Shown piece after piece: positions 16,424-24,389 of a stretch of DNA of 53,527 bases (positions are counted from its first letter, which is position 1; the number at the start of each line of letters is the position of its first letter). The translations under genes were made by a program, and so were the position numbers. The notes under the pieces were generated by a model that did not search any database, had not been told where the DNA came from, and was given only the letters and a program-made list of their open reading frames with translations. Origin of the DNA: DASPJQ01 sp035299065 (GTDB taxonomy: Bacteria; Bacteroidota; Bacteroidia; Flavobacteriales_D; UBA2798); contig DATGXI010000081.1 in assembly GCA_035299065.1 (NCBI GenBank), forward strand, positions 1 to 53,527, written 5' to 3'.

Positions 16424-16580
16424 AATCCAAGAGGTCTTATGCCGCGCGCAGTTGCTACCCTTGCGAAACAATTAAATCCTGGTGTAAACATATTAACTTA
16501 GGCGTGAATCCTTTTTATATTATAGCCATTTATGTTTACAGGATAAAAACCCGGATGTGTTTAGAACCAACACACCAGCT

Positions 16581-18014
16581 TTATTCCACCTCTATTCTTT
16601 GCACATGGGTGGTGTACACTTCGTTTCCTTCCTCACCCGAATCATATACCTGGTTTAACACAAGGAAACCGTTTTTGATTAATGAAGGAAGTGTAGCGGC
16701 ACCGGTATCAAATGCAAAATTGCCAAGATTACCATCGTTGTCAATGCAAATACCCGAAACATTTCCCTGTATGCAATAGGCATAATAAAATCCGTTTTGA
16801 TTGAAAAAACAGTTGCCGTTTGCTGCTTTGTATTTACCCGCCTCAACGGTGTGACTTTCCACCACAGGAAAAACCGTGCTGCGCACAGGTTGTAAATTTT
16901 CGTCCAGCTCAACCAATACCCCACCCTCCAGTTCACGCATGCGTACACTCGCAAACAGGTAATAATGCTTACCGGTAAACATTTGGGCACTCACAAGATT
17001 TATGTGCAACCTGTGGTTGTTTATTTTTTTACGGTTTGTCTCGAAGGTGCTGCGCAATTTTTCGGCCGAAGGCAGCAAGCCTACTTTGCTGAAATCATTG
17101 CGGGCATTTAAATCCATTATGCTTTGATTGATCACCGCTGTTTTTGTGATTTTGCCCCCATCAAGCAACATGGCGAATAAATATGCCCTGTGTCCATCCT
17201 CTTTTGCATTGTTGTAACCGGTGCCATAAAACAGGTATTTGTTTTTGCCCGCGCGACACATTTCAATGCCATTTACCGGGTATTCATCATTGATGTAAAT
17301 TTCCTGCCTTTTTAAGAGCACGCCTGTATTGGTATAGGTACTTAACACCGTTGAATCGGCAAAGTCGTAATCACGTGAGATGATAAATGTTTTATTGTCT
17401 TGCGAAAAATGGCTGACTCCATAAAAATCGTGTTTTTTAGGCAACTTGAATTTGGTGAGTTTTTTTGATGCGAGGTCAAGATTGTACAGGAAATAAGTCC
17501 CACGGTTAGCAAAATTACCATAAACCATGACGTGGTTGCGTGAAACTTTTTCAAGGTCGTAAATGGAAAGACGCGATCCCGGCAAAATAAATTTGCAGCT
17601 GTTTACACAGGTTAAATTTTTATCGAGGCAAAACAATTTAACCGTGCCGCCTGCCACCATTTTGTTCCAGCGTACGGGTTGGTAAACAATAAATAAATTG
17701 TCAGCATCCTTTGCAACTTCAACCCGCAGGTTCCAGCGGTAAATTTTTGGAAACTTTAATTTTTTGATCACCTTGAAGGTTGAATCGTACAAAACAATTT
17801 CAAGCGGCTTTCTGCGTTTCGCGTTTCCGTATTCCCCGTAGTCATCATAGTCATAATTGTAATTTATGCCCAACAAACCGTCTCCGTATGCAATTATGTT
17901 TTCATTCCCTGTTTTTGCGGTATAACGCTGGGAAATGGTCACAGGGTTTATTTCGGCCAATGAGAGGCTGAAAAAGCCCAGGCAAAACAGGATGGTTATG
18001 AGGCTGGTTTTCAC
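16581..18014 (-). CDS. Secreted ~470-aa family protein, copy 2 of 3
   Basis: The 477-aa protein has the signal peptide MKTSLITILFCLGFFSLSLA. It aligns along its whole length with the proteins at 13568 and 26142. Shared marks are IVLYDSTFKVIKKLKFPKIY near the start, DLNARNDFSKVGLLPSAEKL near residue 290 and LEGGVLVELDENLQPVRSTV, FPVV, later. Strand-rich blocks such as YGTGYNNAKEDGHRAYLFAM suggest a propeller-like repeat fold. There is no lipobox and no T9SS tail. The function is unknown. It reads leftward from a region containing the two 101-bp elements. Confidence 0.65.
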   Translation of the reverse strand: MKTSLITILFCLGFFSLSLAEINPVTISQRYTAKTGNENIIAYGDGLLGINYNYDYDDYGEYGNAKRRKPLEIVLYDSTFKVIKKLKFPKIYRWNLRVEVAKDADNLFIVYQPVRWNKMVAGGTVKLFCLDKNLTCVNSCKFILPGSRLSIYDLEKVSRNHVMVYGNFANRGTYFLYNLDLASKKLTKFKLPKKHDFYGVSHFSQDNKTFIISRDYDFADSTVLSTYTNTGVLLKRQEIYINDEYPVNGIEMCRAGKNKYLFYGTGYNNAKEDGHRAYLFAMLLDGGKITKTAVINQSIMDLNARNDFSKVGLLPSAEKLRSTFETNRKKINNHRLHINLVSAQMFTGKHYYLFASVRMRELEGGVLVELDENLQPVRSTVFPVVESHTVEAGKYKAANGNCFFNQNGFYYAYCIQGNVSGICIDNDGNLGNFAFDTGAATLPSLIKNGFLVLNQVYDSGEEGNEVYTTHVQRIEVE

Positions 18015-18125
18015 AGTTGCTAATTTACAGTTTTGTACGAATTCCCCTTAGCAGGGTTATTAATACAGGATCAAGGTTTATTATCCGTACACCCTTGGGC
18101 AAAAACCGTTCAGTGAGCGTAGATG

Positions 18126-18226
18126 GCCTGCAATAATTCACGCTGGAGTCCCTGGTAGATCGCCACGCTCCATGAGCCTATGCCAAGAACTAATTCCCCG
18201 CAGTCGCTCGCGATTTGGTGGCAGGC
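18126..18226. repeat. 101-bp intergenic element, copy 1
   Basis: The element starts GCCTGCAATAATTCACGCTG and ends TTTGGTGGCAGGC, giving terminal inverted hexamers GCCTGC/GCAGGC. It differs from copy 2 at about 12 of 101 positions and has exactly the same length. No ORF of its own. Confidence 0.85.
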
Positions 18227-18338
18227 TGGTTGCCCGTGAGCGTACCGAATTGCGAGGGAGTGTTGGATATCCAATCTTACCGAATAACAAGCGACCGAAG
18301 CAATCCGTAAGGACTCAGTTGGATTTAATGCGAACACT

Positions 18339-18439
18339 GCCTGCAATAATTCACGCTGGAGTCCTTGGCGGATCGCCACGCTCCATGAACTTCTGCCAGG
18401 AATTAATTCCCATTAGTCGCTCGCGATTTAGTGGCAGGC
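18339..18439. repeat. 101-bp intergenic element, copy 2
   Basis: Same orientation and same 101-bp length as copy 1, starting 213 bases further on. The terminal inverted repeat is one base longer here (TGCCTGC before, GCAGGCA after). The spacing and the TIR suggest a MITE- or REP-like unit. Confidence 0.85.
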
Positions 18440-18455
18440 ATAGTCGCTCGCAATT

Positions 18456-18483
18456 AAAAAAGGCCGGTAGTGACCCGGCCTTT
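18456..18483 (-). terminator. Strong rho-independent terminator
   Basis: AAAGGCCGG (18459-18467) pairs with CCGGCCTTT (18475-18483) over 9 bp around a 7-nt loop. On the minus strand it is followed by TTTTTTAATTG, so it ends the transcript of the split secreted-protein locus at 18516-19025. Confidence 0.9.
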
Positions 18484-18515
18484 ACAAACAACATTACACA
18501 AACCTTAACACGAAT

Positions 18516-19025
18516 TTATGTTGTTTTTATAAGCGCGCCTTTTTTAGAAGAAGACGCTTTTTTTGTAGAATCATTTTCCTGCAATTTATATTGCCATGGA
18601 ATGAGGAAAGGCTCATTCAACACCTTAATTATATTTTGCTGCATTTGACGCATGTTTTGCATAAGCGTGTTGTGCATTTTTTCAAAATTCCAGTGCGTTG
18701 TACCGGGCAATGCACGGTAAATGGCCGAATTTTGCCTGTGAAACGTATTCAACCAGTTGCGGTCAAATGGCTGCATTACACCCGTGGCTGGGGTTGTTTA
18801 ACTAAATGACCAGGTGTAAACCGAATCGTAACGGGTTACTTTTCCATTCGCATCGGTTTGTTTATTTACATATACATGCACATTTGGTTTTTGCTCCTGT
18901 GTTTTAACGGCTGTTTTCAATGCTTTGCTCATTTGTGCCGAAGCATTCAGGCCCAAGGCACACAACACGCTGAATGAAAACAAACTTTTAAAGAATCGCC
19001 TTAAAAATTTTTTTGTCGCTCTCAT
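18516..19025 (-). pseudogene. Secreted small protein split by an in-frame TAA
   Basis: Two minus-strand frames, 18798-19025 (75 aa) and 18516-18776 (86 aa), lie in the same reading frame and are separated only by a TAA at 18798-18800 and seven sense codons (TTPATGV). The first has a signal peptide (MRATKKFLRRFFKSLFSFSV, LCALGLNASAQ) and ends DSVYTWSFS. The second starts MQPFDRNWLNTFHRQNSAIY and ends with a Ser/Lys-rich tail, and has no export signal of its own. Read through, they make one ~169-aa exported protein. The simplest reading is a nonsense mutation; two overlapping-operon genes is the alternative. The single terminator after the second part supports one transcript. No family recognised. 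Confidence 0.5.
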
Positions 19026-19164
19026 AATTCAAAAAATTAGTAAAGGTTAAACTTGCAGGCTGGTGGTTTTACCTGCCGGCAATGCATGTTGCCATGTTTG
19101 CCGGCAAGGGTAAAACCTTGTCAACCCATTGAAAACAAAAAACAAAATTTGATTACCGGTGGCA

Positions 19165-19623
19165 TCAGTACACCTTAATTTCACGCTTAAGCGCTTGCGC
19201 CTCGGGGGTTTTAGGCACACTCACCAGCAACATCCCGTTTTTATAGTTGGCGCTGATGTTTTTGCCGTCAATTTTCCCTTCGGGTAAATCAAATGACCGC
19301 GAAAACGATTCATAACTAAATTCCCTGCGACTCCATGAACTGTTTTTTTCTTCGGTAGAAACCTCTTTTGTTCCTGAAATTTTCAGGGTATTGCCTTCAA
19401 TCATTACATTGAAATCTTTACGGTCCATACCCGGAGCTGCCAGTTCAAATTCAAAACTGCGCTCAGTTTCCTTTACGTTCGCAGGCGGCAGCGTACGCAT
19501 ACCATTTAAACGTTCGGCAGGCATATTAAAAAAATCACCTGTCAAAAAATCATTGAACAGGGTAAAACGGGGAAACATGCTGCTTGTGTCGGCCCCATTG
19601 TTAACTTTCATGAGTGATCCCAT
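19165..19623 (-). CDS. Small heat-shock protein Hsp20 / alpha-crystallin
   Basis: From ATG 19623 the product is 152 aa; the TTG start eight codons upstream is less likely. The alpha-crystallin domain spans about residues 45-150: NVKETERSFEFELAAPGMDR, then KDFNVMIEGNTLKISG, FSRSFDLPEGKIDG, ANYKNGMLLVSVPK. The GML-V-x-V-PK signature near the end is intact. Hsp20 proteins form oligomers that hold unfolding proteins for later refolding. Short N-terminal and C-terminal arms are normal for bacterial members. It stands alone between the DtxR gene and the split secreted-protein locus. A possible sigma-54-like or -33/-7 promoter lies at 19671-19687. Confidence 0.93.
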   Translation of the reverse strand: MGSLMKVNNGADTSSMFPRFTLFNDFLTGDFFNMPAERLNGMRTLPPANVKETERSFEFELAAPGMDRKDFNVMIEGNTLKISGTKEVSTEEKNSSWSRREFSYESFSRSFDLPEGKIDGKNISANYKNGMLLVSVPKTPEAQALKREIKVY

Positions 19624-19670
19624 AATTTTTAATTTTTGGTTAGACAATTATTTTTGTTTGAAAAACATAC

Positions 19671-19687
19671 TACAACCTGCCTGCCAA
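19671..19687 (-). promoter_or_regulatory. Possible sigma-54-like promoter of hsp20
   Basis: The minus strand reads TTGGCAGGCAGGTTGTA, which has the sigma-54 spacing (TTGGCA, six bases, TTGTA), but the key -12 GC is GT. The following TATGTTTT also resembles a housekeeping -7 box. Only one of these readings can be right. Confidence 0.3.
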
Positions 19688-19799
19688 ATGAACATGACTA
19701 AAATTTTGACAGGATTTTTCTTAAAATTTTTTAAAAAAATTTAAAACCAGCTGACAGAATTTCGGCCGGGAAATTTAACAATGAAAAAATTTCAGTTTT

Positions 19800-20453
19800 T
19801 TATGCTGATATGATCAGGCATGCGGCAGCCTTGGAACTGATGGCTATTTCTTTTTTTTGACAAGTAAGAGTGACAGAGCCATCAAAATCTTCAATTGATT
19901 TGATAAAAACATTGGCACCAATAACCAGTTTATTTTTTTCCAGGTATTTCAAAAACGATGGGGAATGGTCGGTAACACCCATAATGGTATAGGTCATTTT
20001 TGGTTTTGCTTCTGATAATTTTATGAAATTGCTTTTGCGTATTTTTCCTTTTTCATCCGGAATGGGATCACCATGCGGATCAAAATGTGGATGGCCTAAT
20101 TTTTCGGAAAGTTTTTTTATGAGCTTATCGTTTTTGATGTGCTCCAGTTCTTCGGCAATTTCATGCACCTCGTCCCAGCCAAACCCAAGCTCCGTTGCAA
20201 GATACGTTTCCCAAATGCGGTGGCGCCTTACAATGTCAAGTGCCATTTTTGCTCCGGTTGTTGTCAACCGTGTGCCATATGATTTTTCATATTCAACCAG
20301 TTTTAACACATGCAGCTTTTTTACCGCTTCGGTTACCGTTGCGGGAATAACATCCAGCTTTTCGGCCAGGGCCTTGTTACTAACTACCTGGGCATTACCG
20401 TTGCTAAGGTGATAAATGGTTTTCAGGTAGTTCTCAATAGTTTCCTTTTGCAC
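19800..20453 (-). CDS. DtxR/MntR-family metal-dependent repressor
   Basis: Starting at GTG 20453 the product is 217 aa and begins with the helix-turn-helix VQKETIENYLKTIYHLSNGN and AEKLDVIPATVTEAVKKLHV. The dimerisation and metal domain carries RRHRIWETYLATELGFGWDE, EIAEELEHI and GHPHFDPHGDPIP, all typical of DtxR/MntR/IdeR proteins. The last ~75 residues form a FeoA/SH3-like domain. These repressors bind DNA when loaded with Fe(II) or Mn(II). I prefer the GTG over the longer frame to 20528, because the extension would run through the palindrome at 20463-20478 and the divergent promoter region. Whether iron or manganese is sensed cannot be told. Confidence 0.88.
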   Translation of the reverse strand: MQKETIENYLKTIYHLSNGNAQVVSNKALAEKLDVIPATVTEAVKKLHVLKLVEYEKSYGTRLTTTGAKMALDIVRRHRIWETYLATELGFGWDEVHEIAEELEHIKNDKLIKKLSEKLGHPHFDPHGDPIPDEKGKIRKSNFIKLSEAKPKMTYTIMGVTDHSPSFLKYLEKNKLVIGANVFIKSIEDFDGSVTLTCQKKEIAISSKAAACLIISA

Positions 20454-20462
20454 AAAAAATGT

Positions 20463-20478
20463 TTTTGGTATACCAAAA
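20463..20478. promoter_or_regulatory. Perfect 16-bp palindrome, likely DtxR-family operator
   Basis: TTTTGGTATACCAAAA is a perfect 8+8 palindrome, 9 nt upstream of the regulator's GTG and 44 nt upstream of the divergent di-haem oxidoreductase ATG. Its size and symmetry suit a DtxR-family dimer, and the site could control both directions. Confidence 0.7.
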
Positions 20479-20495
20479 TTAATAATTAATAAACA

Positions 20496-20503
20496 CAAAT
20501 TTA
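20496..20503 (-). promoter_or_regulatory. -7 box TAAATTTG for the DtxR-family gene
   Basis: The minus-strand octamer TAAATTTG fits TAnnTTTG, with a TTTG about 22 nt upstream serving as -33. A start site near 20489 would place the palindrome at 20463-20478 just downstream of it, as expected for self-repression. Confidence 0.5.
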
Positions 20504-20522
20504 TGCAAACCTTTGTTGTGTT

Positions 20523-21746
20523 ATGCAAAAAACGTATAAAGTGTTGGGGATAATAGGACTTATTGTGTTGGGTTTAAGCGCCTGCCGCAAAATGTTACCT
20601 CCTTCACCGGCCGATGACGAACTGCTTGACGGTCCTGTAGAAGGGCTTACCACTGCGCAAAAAAAACAATTTATTGCGGGTGATATTGCTTTTAACAACG
20701 TGGTGTTTACACCCGAAACCGGTTTAGGGCCTTTTTTCGTGGCCACTTCCTGTGGAACGTGCCATGCCGGAGACGGACGCGGACATCCTTTTACTACCCT
20801 GACCCGTTTTGGTCAAAGTGACACGCTTGGAAACACCTATATGCCATACGGGGGACCACAATTGCAAAACCGGGCCATACCAGGTTATACACCCGAAACA
20901 ATGCCTGCAGGAGCCGCACATGCTAATTTTATTCCACCACCCAACACCGGTTTAGGATTTATTGATGCACTTACTGATCAAGCTATTTTAGCTAACGCTG
21001 ATCCCACTGATGCAAATGGTGACGGTATATCAGGACGTCCAAATTATGTTACGGCACCCTATTATTTTATGCCGCAACCCCATCACATGATGGTAAACGG
21101 AAAATACCTTGGACGTTTTGGGCGCAAAGGCGCTGCTGTAAATTTATGGATACAAACCGTGAATGCCTACAACCAGGACATGGGCATTACCAGCGAATAT
21201 GCGCCTCTTGAACCGTATATAAACGGTGTGCTTAGTCCGTATGGCGATGCGGCCCCCGATCCTGAAGTAAGTTCATCGGAATTATTAAACGTGGTTTTTT
21301 ACCTGCGCACATTAAAAGCACCCATTCAACGTACACCCAACGATGCCGCTGTTGTTGAAGGAAAACAAATTTTTATAAATACAGGTTGTGCCAAATGCCA
21401 TACCGAATCGTTTACTACCGGTGACTGCGACATACAGGCACTTGCGCACAAAACCATTTATCCGTACAGCGATTTTTTATTGCACGACATGGGTGCCGGT
21501 TTGGATGATAGTTACACCGAGGGAACTGCTCTAACAGCCGAATGGAAAACGCCACCATTGTGGGGCTTGGGACTTGCAAAAAATTCCTCGGGCGGATCGT
21601 ATTTTTTATTGCATGACGGCCGTGCGCACAGCATTGAACAAGCCATTACCCTACACGGTGGAGAAGCTGAAAGTATAATTGCCGCATATAACACATTGAG
21701 TGCTGATGCAAAAGCAAAACTTATAAAGTTTTTAGAAAGTTTATAA
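20523..21746 (+). CDS. Di-haem oxidoreductase lipoprotein (DHOR, DUF1111 family)
   Basis: The 407-aa protein begins with a lipoprotein signal (MQKTYKVLGIIGLIVLGLSA, lipobox Cys 21). It has two c-type haem motifs: SCGTCH (Cys 77 to His 81) and GCAKCH near residues 287-292. GLGPFFVATSCGTCHAGDGR, LGRFGRKGAAVNLWIQ and HDGRAHSIEQAITLHGGEAE are hallmark DHOR/DUF1111 segments. The family resembles di-haem peroxidases; in many proteobacteria it sits with imelysin-type iron-uptake genes. Here it is the first gene of an operon with a Rieske protein (TAATG overlap) and an outer-membrane barrel, divergent from a DtxR-family repressor and next to its probable operator. Periplasmic, membrane-anchored. Substrate unknown; a role in iron acquisition or redox is inferred. 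Confidence 0.88.
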   Translation: MQKTYKVLGIIGLIVLGLSACRKMLPPSPADDELLDGPVEGLTTAQKKQFIAGDIAFNNVVFTPETGLGPFFVATSCGTCHAGDGRGHPFTTLTRFGQSDTLGNTYMPYGGPQLQNRAIPGYTPETMPAGAAHANFIPPPNTGLGFIDALTDQAILANADPTDANGDGISGRPNYVTAPYYFMPQPHHMMVNGKYLGRFGRKGAAVNLWIQTVNAYNQDMGITSEYAPLEPYINGVLSPYGDAAPDPEVSSSELLNVVFYLRTLKAPIQRTPNDAAVVEGKQIFINTGCAKCHTESFTTGDCDIQALAHKTIYPYSDFLLHDMGAGLDDSYTEGTALTAEWKTPPLWGLGLAKNSSGGSYFLLHDGRAHSIEQAITLHGGEAESIIAAYNTLSADAKAKLIKFLESL

Positions 21747-22186
21747 TGGACAGGAGAGAATTTGTAAAAACATGCGGATACAGTTGCCTTGCTGTAATGG
21801 GTATTTCACTGGCCCTGGAATCATGCACGCCTGCAACTTACCTGCAACTTACGCCTGAAAACAACCAACTCAAAATTAAACGCAGTGATTTTACCGTGGT
21901 GAAAGACGGTAAAACCATAAACCGCAATCACGTTATTGTAAAAACAAGCGGGGTTGATTTTCCCATTGTTGTGTATAAACTAAAAGATGGTGGCCACCGT
22001 GCCATGCTCATGCGCTGCACGCACCAGGGTATTGAATTGAATTTAAATGGCGATATGCTTACCTGTTCGGCACACGGCAGCGAATTCAGCAACAAAGGCG
22101 AAGTCATAACCGGCCCTGCTGATGAACCCTTAAAACAATACACCACCTCAAGTGACGAATCAATTGTTTACGTAAATCTTTCATGA
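21746..22186 (+). CDS. Rieske [2Fe-2S] protein
   Basis: The 146-aa protein has a Tat-like start (MDRREFVKTCGYSCLAVMGI) and a possible lipobox ending at Cys 27 (LALESC). The Rieske cluster ligands are visible as C91-T-H93 and C107-S-A-H110 (MRCTHQGIELNL, LTCSAHGSEF), followed by GEVITGPADEPLKQY, the typical proline-containing end. The C-x-CHGS second cysteine found in bc1 Rieske proteins is missing here (CSAHGS), so the disulphide is absent and a low-potential, ferredoxin-like cluster is likely. The ATG overlaps the stop of the di-haem gene (TAATG) and its own stop overlaps the next ATG (ATGA), so all three are translated together. Probably the electron partner of the di-haem protein. Confidence 0.9.
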   Translation: MDRREFVKTCGYSCLAVMGISLALESCTPATYLQLTPENNQLKIKRSDFTVVKDGKTINRNHVIVKTSGVDFPIVVYKLKDGGHRAMLMRCTHQGIELNLNGDMLTCSAHGSEFSNKGEVITGPADEPLKQYTTSSDESIVYVNLS

Positions 22187-23409
22187 AAATTAGTTTTGCC
22201 ATATTGTTTTTACTGGTTGCGCAAGCTGCGTTTTCGCAAGGTGATACCACGAAGTTTGTAAAAAAAACAAATCCGGACACCAGTAAAACCAATATGAATA
22301 TGGATGCAGTGTATAACCGCCCGTTTTTAAGTTTTGGAAAAATGCCGGTTGCATTGGGCGGATACGTTGAAGCCAACAGCAGTTACTTTGGTACAGATGG
22401 TGTTACGGAAGGATTGTCATTTCAACTCCCGCGCCTAACCATTTTTATGGCATCAACCATAAAGAACCGCATTAAGTTTTTGACCGAAATTGAACTGGAA
22501 GAAGGCGGAAAAGAAATAAACATTGAATTTGCTTCCATGGACATTCAGCTGCACCCTTTGCTGAATTTACGTGGCGGAATTGTAATGAATCCCATTGGAG
22601 CTTTTAATCAAAACCATGATGGCCCTAAATGGGAATTCATAAGCCGGCCCATTTCGGCCACCACCATAATTCCATCAACCTTCAGCAATGTTGGATTTGG
22701 CCTATATGGAAAATACGCAAAAAATAACCTTGTATGGGCATACGAAGTTTACATGACCAATGGTTTTGACGATAAAATTATTGCCAACGATCAAAACCGA
22801 ACCTGGTTACCTGCTTCCAAAGCCAATCCTGAACGATTTGAAGAGAGTTTTAACGGTGTGCCATTGGTTACGGCCAAAACAGCTTTTCGTCACCGTAAAA
22901 TTGGCGAGATTGGATTTTCATGGATGGGCGGTGTGTACAATAAATTTATGGAAGACGGAATTGAACTTGATACACGCAGGAGGGTTGATTTAATTGCAAT
23001 TGATTTTAACACCACCATTCCCGGATCCCGTACATACATCAATGCTGAATATGTTATGGCAACCGTTGACGTTCCCGACACCTACACCCAGCAGTTTGGG
23101 GAAAAACAGCATGGCGGATTCATTGACGTAGTGCAACCTGTGCTTCGCAAAAACATACTTGGCTGGCAAAATGCCACCTTGAATTTAGCTTTCCGCACCG
23201 AATATGCCGATTACAACACAGGAACATTTAACGAAACGGGCGGTAACATTTACGACCATATTTTTGCCATTGCACCCGGCATAAGTTTCCGTCCTTCGCA
23301 ACAAACCGTGATACGTTTCAATTACCGTTACCATTGGGAAAGAGATTTATTGGGTAATCCTGCCGCACGCACAGCCGGTTTCCAGTTCGGATTTTCCACC
23401 TATTTCTAA
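22183..23409 (+). CDS. Outer-membrane beta-barrel (porin-like) protein
   Basis: The 408-aa protein has a signal peptide (MKISFAILFLLVAQAAFSQ) and a long run of alternating hydrophobic strands ending in GFQFGFSTYF, whose final Phe is the outer-membrane assembly signal. Segments such as LPRLTIFMASTIKNRIKFLT, GGIVMNPIGAFNQNHDGPKW and INAEYVMATVDVP recall phosphate-selective or DcaP-like porins. Its ATG overlaps the Rieske stop by four bases. In this operon a dedicated barrel would supply the periplasmic redox pair with its substrate, or export the product. The exact porin family is uncertain. Confidence 0.75.
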   Translation: MKISFAILFLLVAQAAFSQGDTTKFVKKTNPDTSKTNMNMDAVYNRPFLSFGKMPVALGGYVEANSSYFGTDGVTEGLSFQLPRLTIFMASTIKNRIKFLTEIELEEGGKEINIEFASMDIQLHPLLNLRGGIVMNPIGAFNQNHDGPKWEFISRPISATTIIPSTFSNVGFGLYGKYAKNNLVWAYEVYMTNGFDDKIIANDQNRTWLPASKANPERFEESFNGVPLVTAKTAFRHRKIGEIGFSWMGGVYNKFMEDGIELDTRRRVDLIAIDFNTTIPGSRTYINAEYVMATVDVPDTYTQQFGEKQHGGFIDVVQPVLRKNILGWQNATLNLAFRTEYADYNTGTFNETGGNIYDHIFAIAPGISFRPSQQTVIRFNYRYHWERDLLGNPAARTAGFQFGFSTYF

Positions 23410-23569
23410 GCGTTAATTTATCAGAAGACTGATCTTTAAGTGTTCTGAAAAAACAACTTCTTTAAAAGTATAAAAGGTTGCTGTAAACATGTAACAGTTT
23501 TTAAGCATAAAATACAAACCTTGTTGCTGAAAAAAACAAAATGCCGCCTTATAACCATTTTGGCCAAAG

Positions 23570-24388
23570 GTGATTGTCAAAAAAAGCAGCCCGGTGATAA
23601 AATCTCCCCCACGCAAATATTTATTTTCAAAAGGAATTGACCAGTTTTTTTTGGACATATACAAAGCACACTTGTTTGTAGTTCGCTTTTTCAAAGAAGG
23701 ATTCCAACGTCCTTTTCATATTCGTGAAATTATTAACCAGTGTTATGAAATTGGGCTGAAAGCGCTCCCGTTAATTACCTTAACCGGTTTTGTAACAGGC
23801 ATTGTTTTCACAAAAAACTCAAGGCCCTCACTTGCCGAGTTTGGTGCCACCTCATGGTTACCTTCGTTAATATCCATAGCCATTGTAAGGGCATTGGGCT
23901 CACTTGTTACAGCCTTGATTTGTGCGGGTAAAGTCGGTTCAAGCATTGGTGCCGAATTGGGTTCCATGCGCGTAACCGAACAAATTGATGCCATGGAAGT
24001 ATCAGCCATTAATCCGTTCAAATACCTTGTTGTTACACGTGTAACAGCTGCAACCATTATGATTCCCATTTTAGGTTTGTATTGCGGTTTTGTAGCTTTA
24101 ATGGGTTCGTATTTAAGTGTCCACTCGAATGAGGCAACAGGCATTGTGAGTTTTTTTCACAATGGATTTTCAACCATTTCTTTCCTGGATGTTTTTTCAT
24201 CGCTCACAAAATCCATTGTATTTGGATTTACCATTGGCATAATTGGTTGCTACCAGGGTTACAATGCCATGCAGGGAACACGTGGCGTAGGCCGTGCTGC
24301 CAACCGCGCTGTGGTAATTGCCATGTTCCTCATATTCATTGAAGAAGTTGTGATTGTTCAGGTTGCTAACTGGATAAGGTATTATTAA
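23570..24388 (+). CDS. mlaE: MlaE-type ABC transporter permease
   Basis: The 272-aa protein carries the MlaE/YrbE permease features: ALPLITLTGFVTGIVFTKNS, ALICAGKVGSSIGAELGSMR, VTEQIDAMEVSAINPFKYLV and IIGCYQGYNAMQGTRGVGRA, with about five membrane helices. It forms the inner-membrane channel of a complex that moves phospholipids between the membranes. The start is uncertain: the longest frame begins with GTG at 23570, with another GTG at 23594. The ATPase gene follows after one base and the MCE gene after that, the standard order. It comes 160 nt after the porin gene and may have its own promoter. Confidence 0.9.
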   Translation: MIVKKSSPVIKSPPRKYLFSKGIDQFFLDIYKAHLFVVRFFKEGFQRPFHIREIINQCYEIGLKALPLITLTGFVTGIVFTKNSRPSLAEFGATSWLPSLISIAIVRALGSLVTALICAGKVGSSIGAELGSMRVTEQIDAMEVSAINPFKYLVVTRVTAATIMIPILGLYCGFVALMGSYLSVHSNEATGIVSFFHNGFSTISFLDVFSSLTKSIVFGFTIGIIGCYQGYNAMQGTRGVGRAANRAVVIAMFLIFIEEVVIVQVANWIRYY

Positions 24389-24389
24389 T

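Larger units (their letters stand above)
18015..18515. other. Gene-less stretch with two 101-bp elements
   Basis: Five hundred bases without a supportable gene. It holds two 101-bp direct repeats (18126-18226 and 18339-18439), a third TCGCTCGCAATT fragment near 18443-18454, and the terminator of the downstream minus-strand locus (18456-18483). Confidence 0.7.

Noticed and set aside
18110..18648. Overlapping frames on both strands across the 101-bp elements
   Set aside because: The frames exist because the repeated element lacks stops in them; both copies give the same meaningless peptide.
23413..23694. 93-codon minus-strand frame between porin and mlaE
   Set aside because: It overlaps the start of mlaE in antisense and has no conserved features; the codon pattern follows mlaE.
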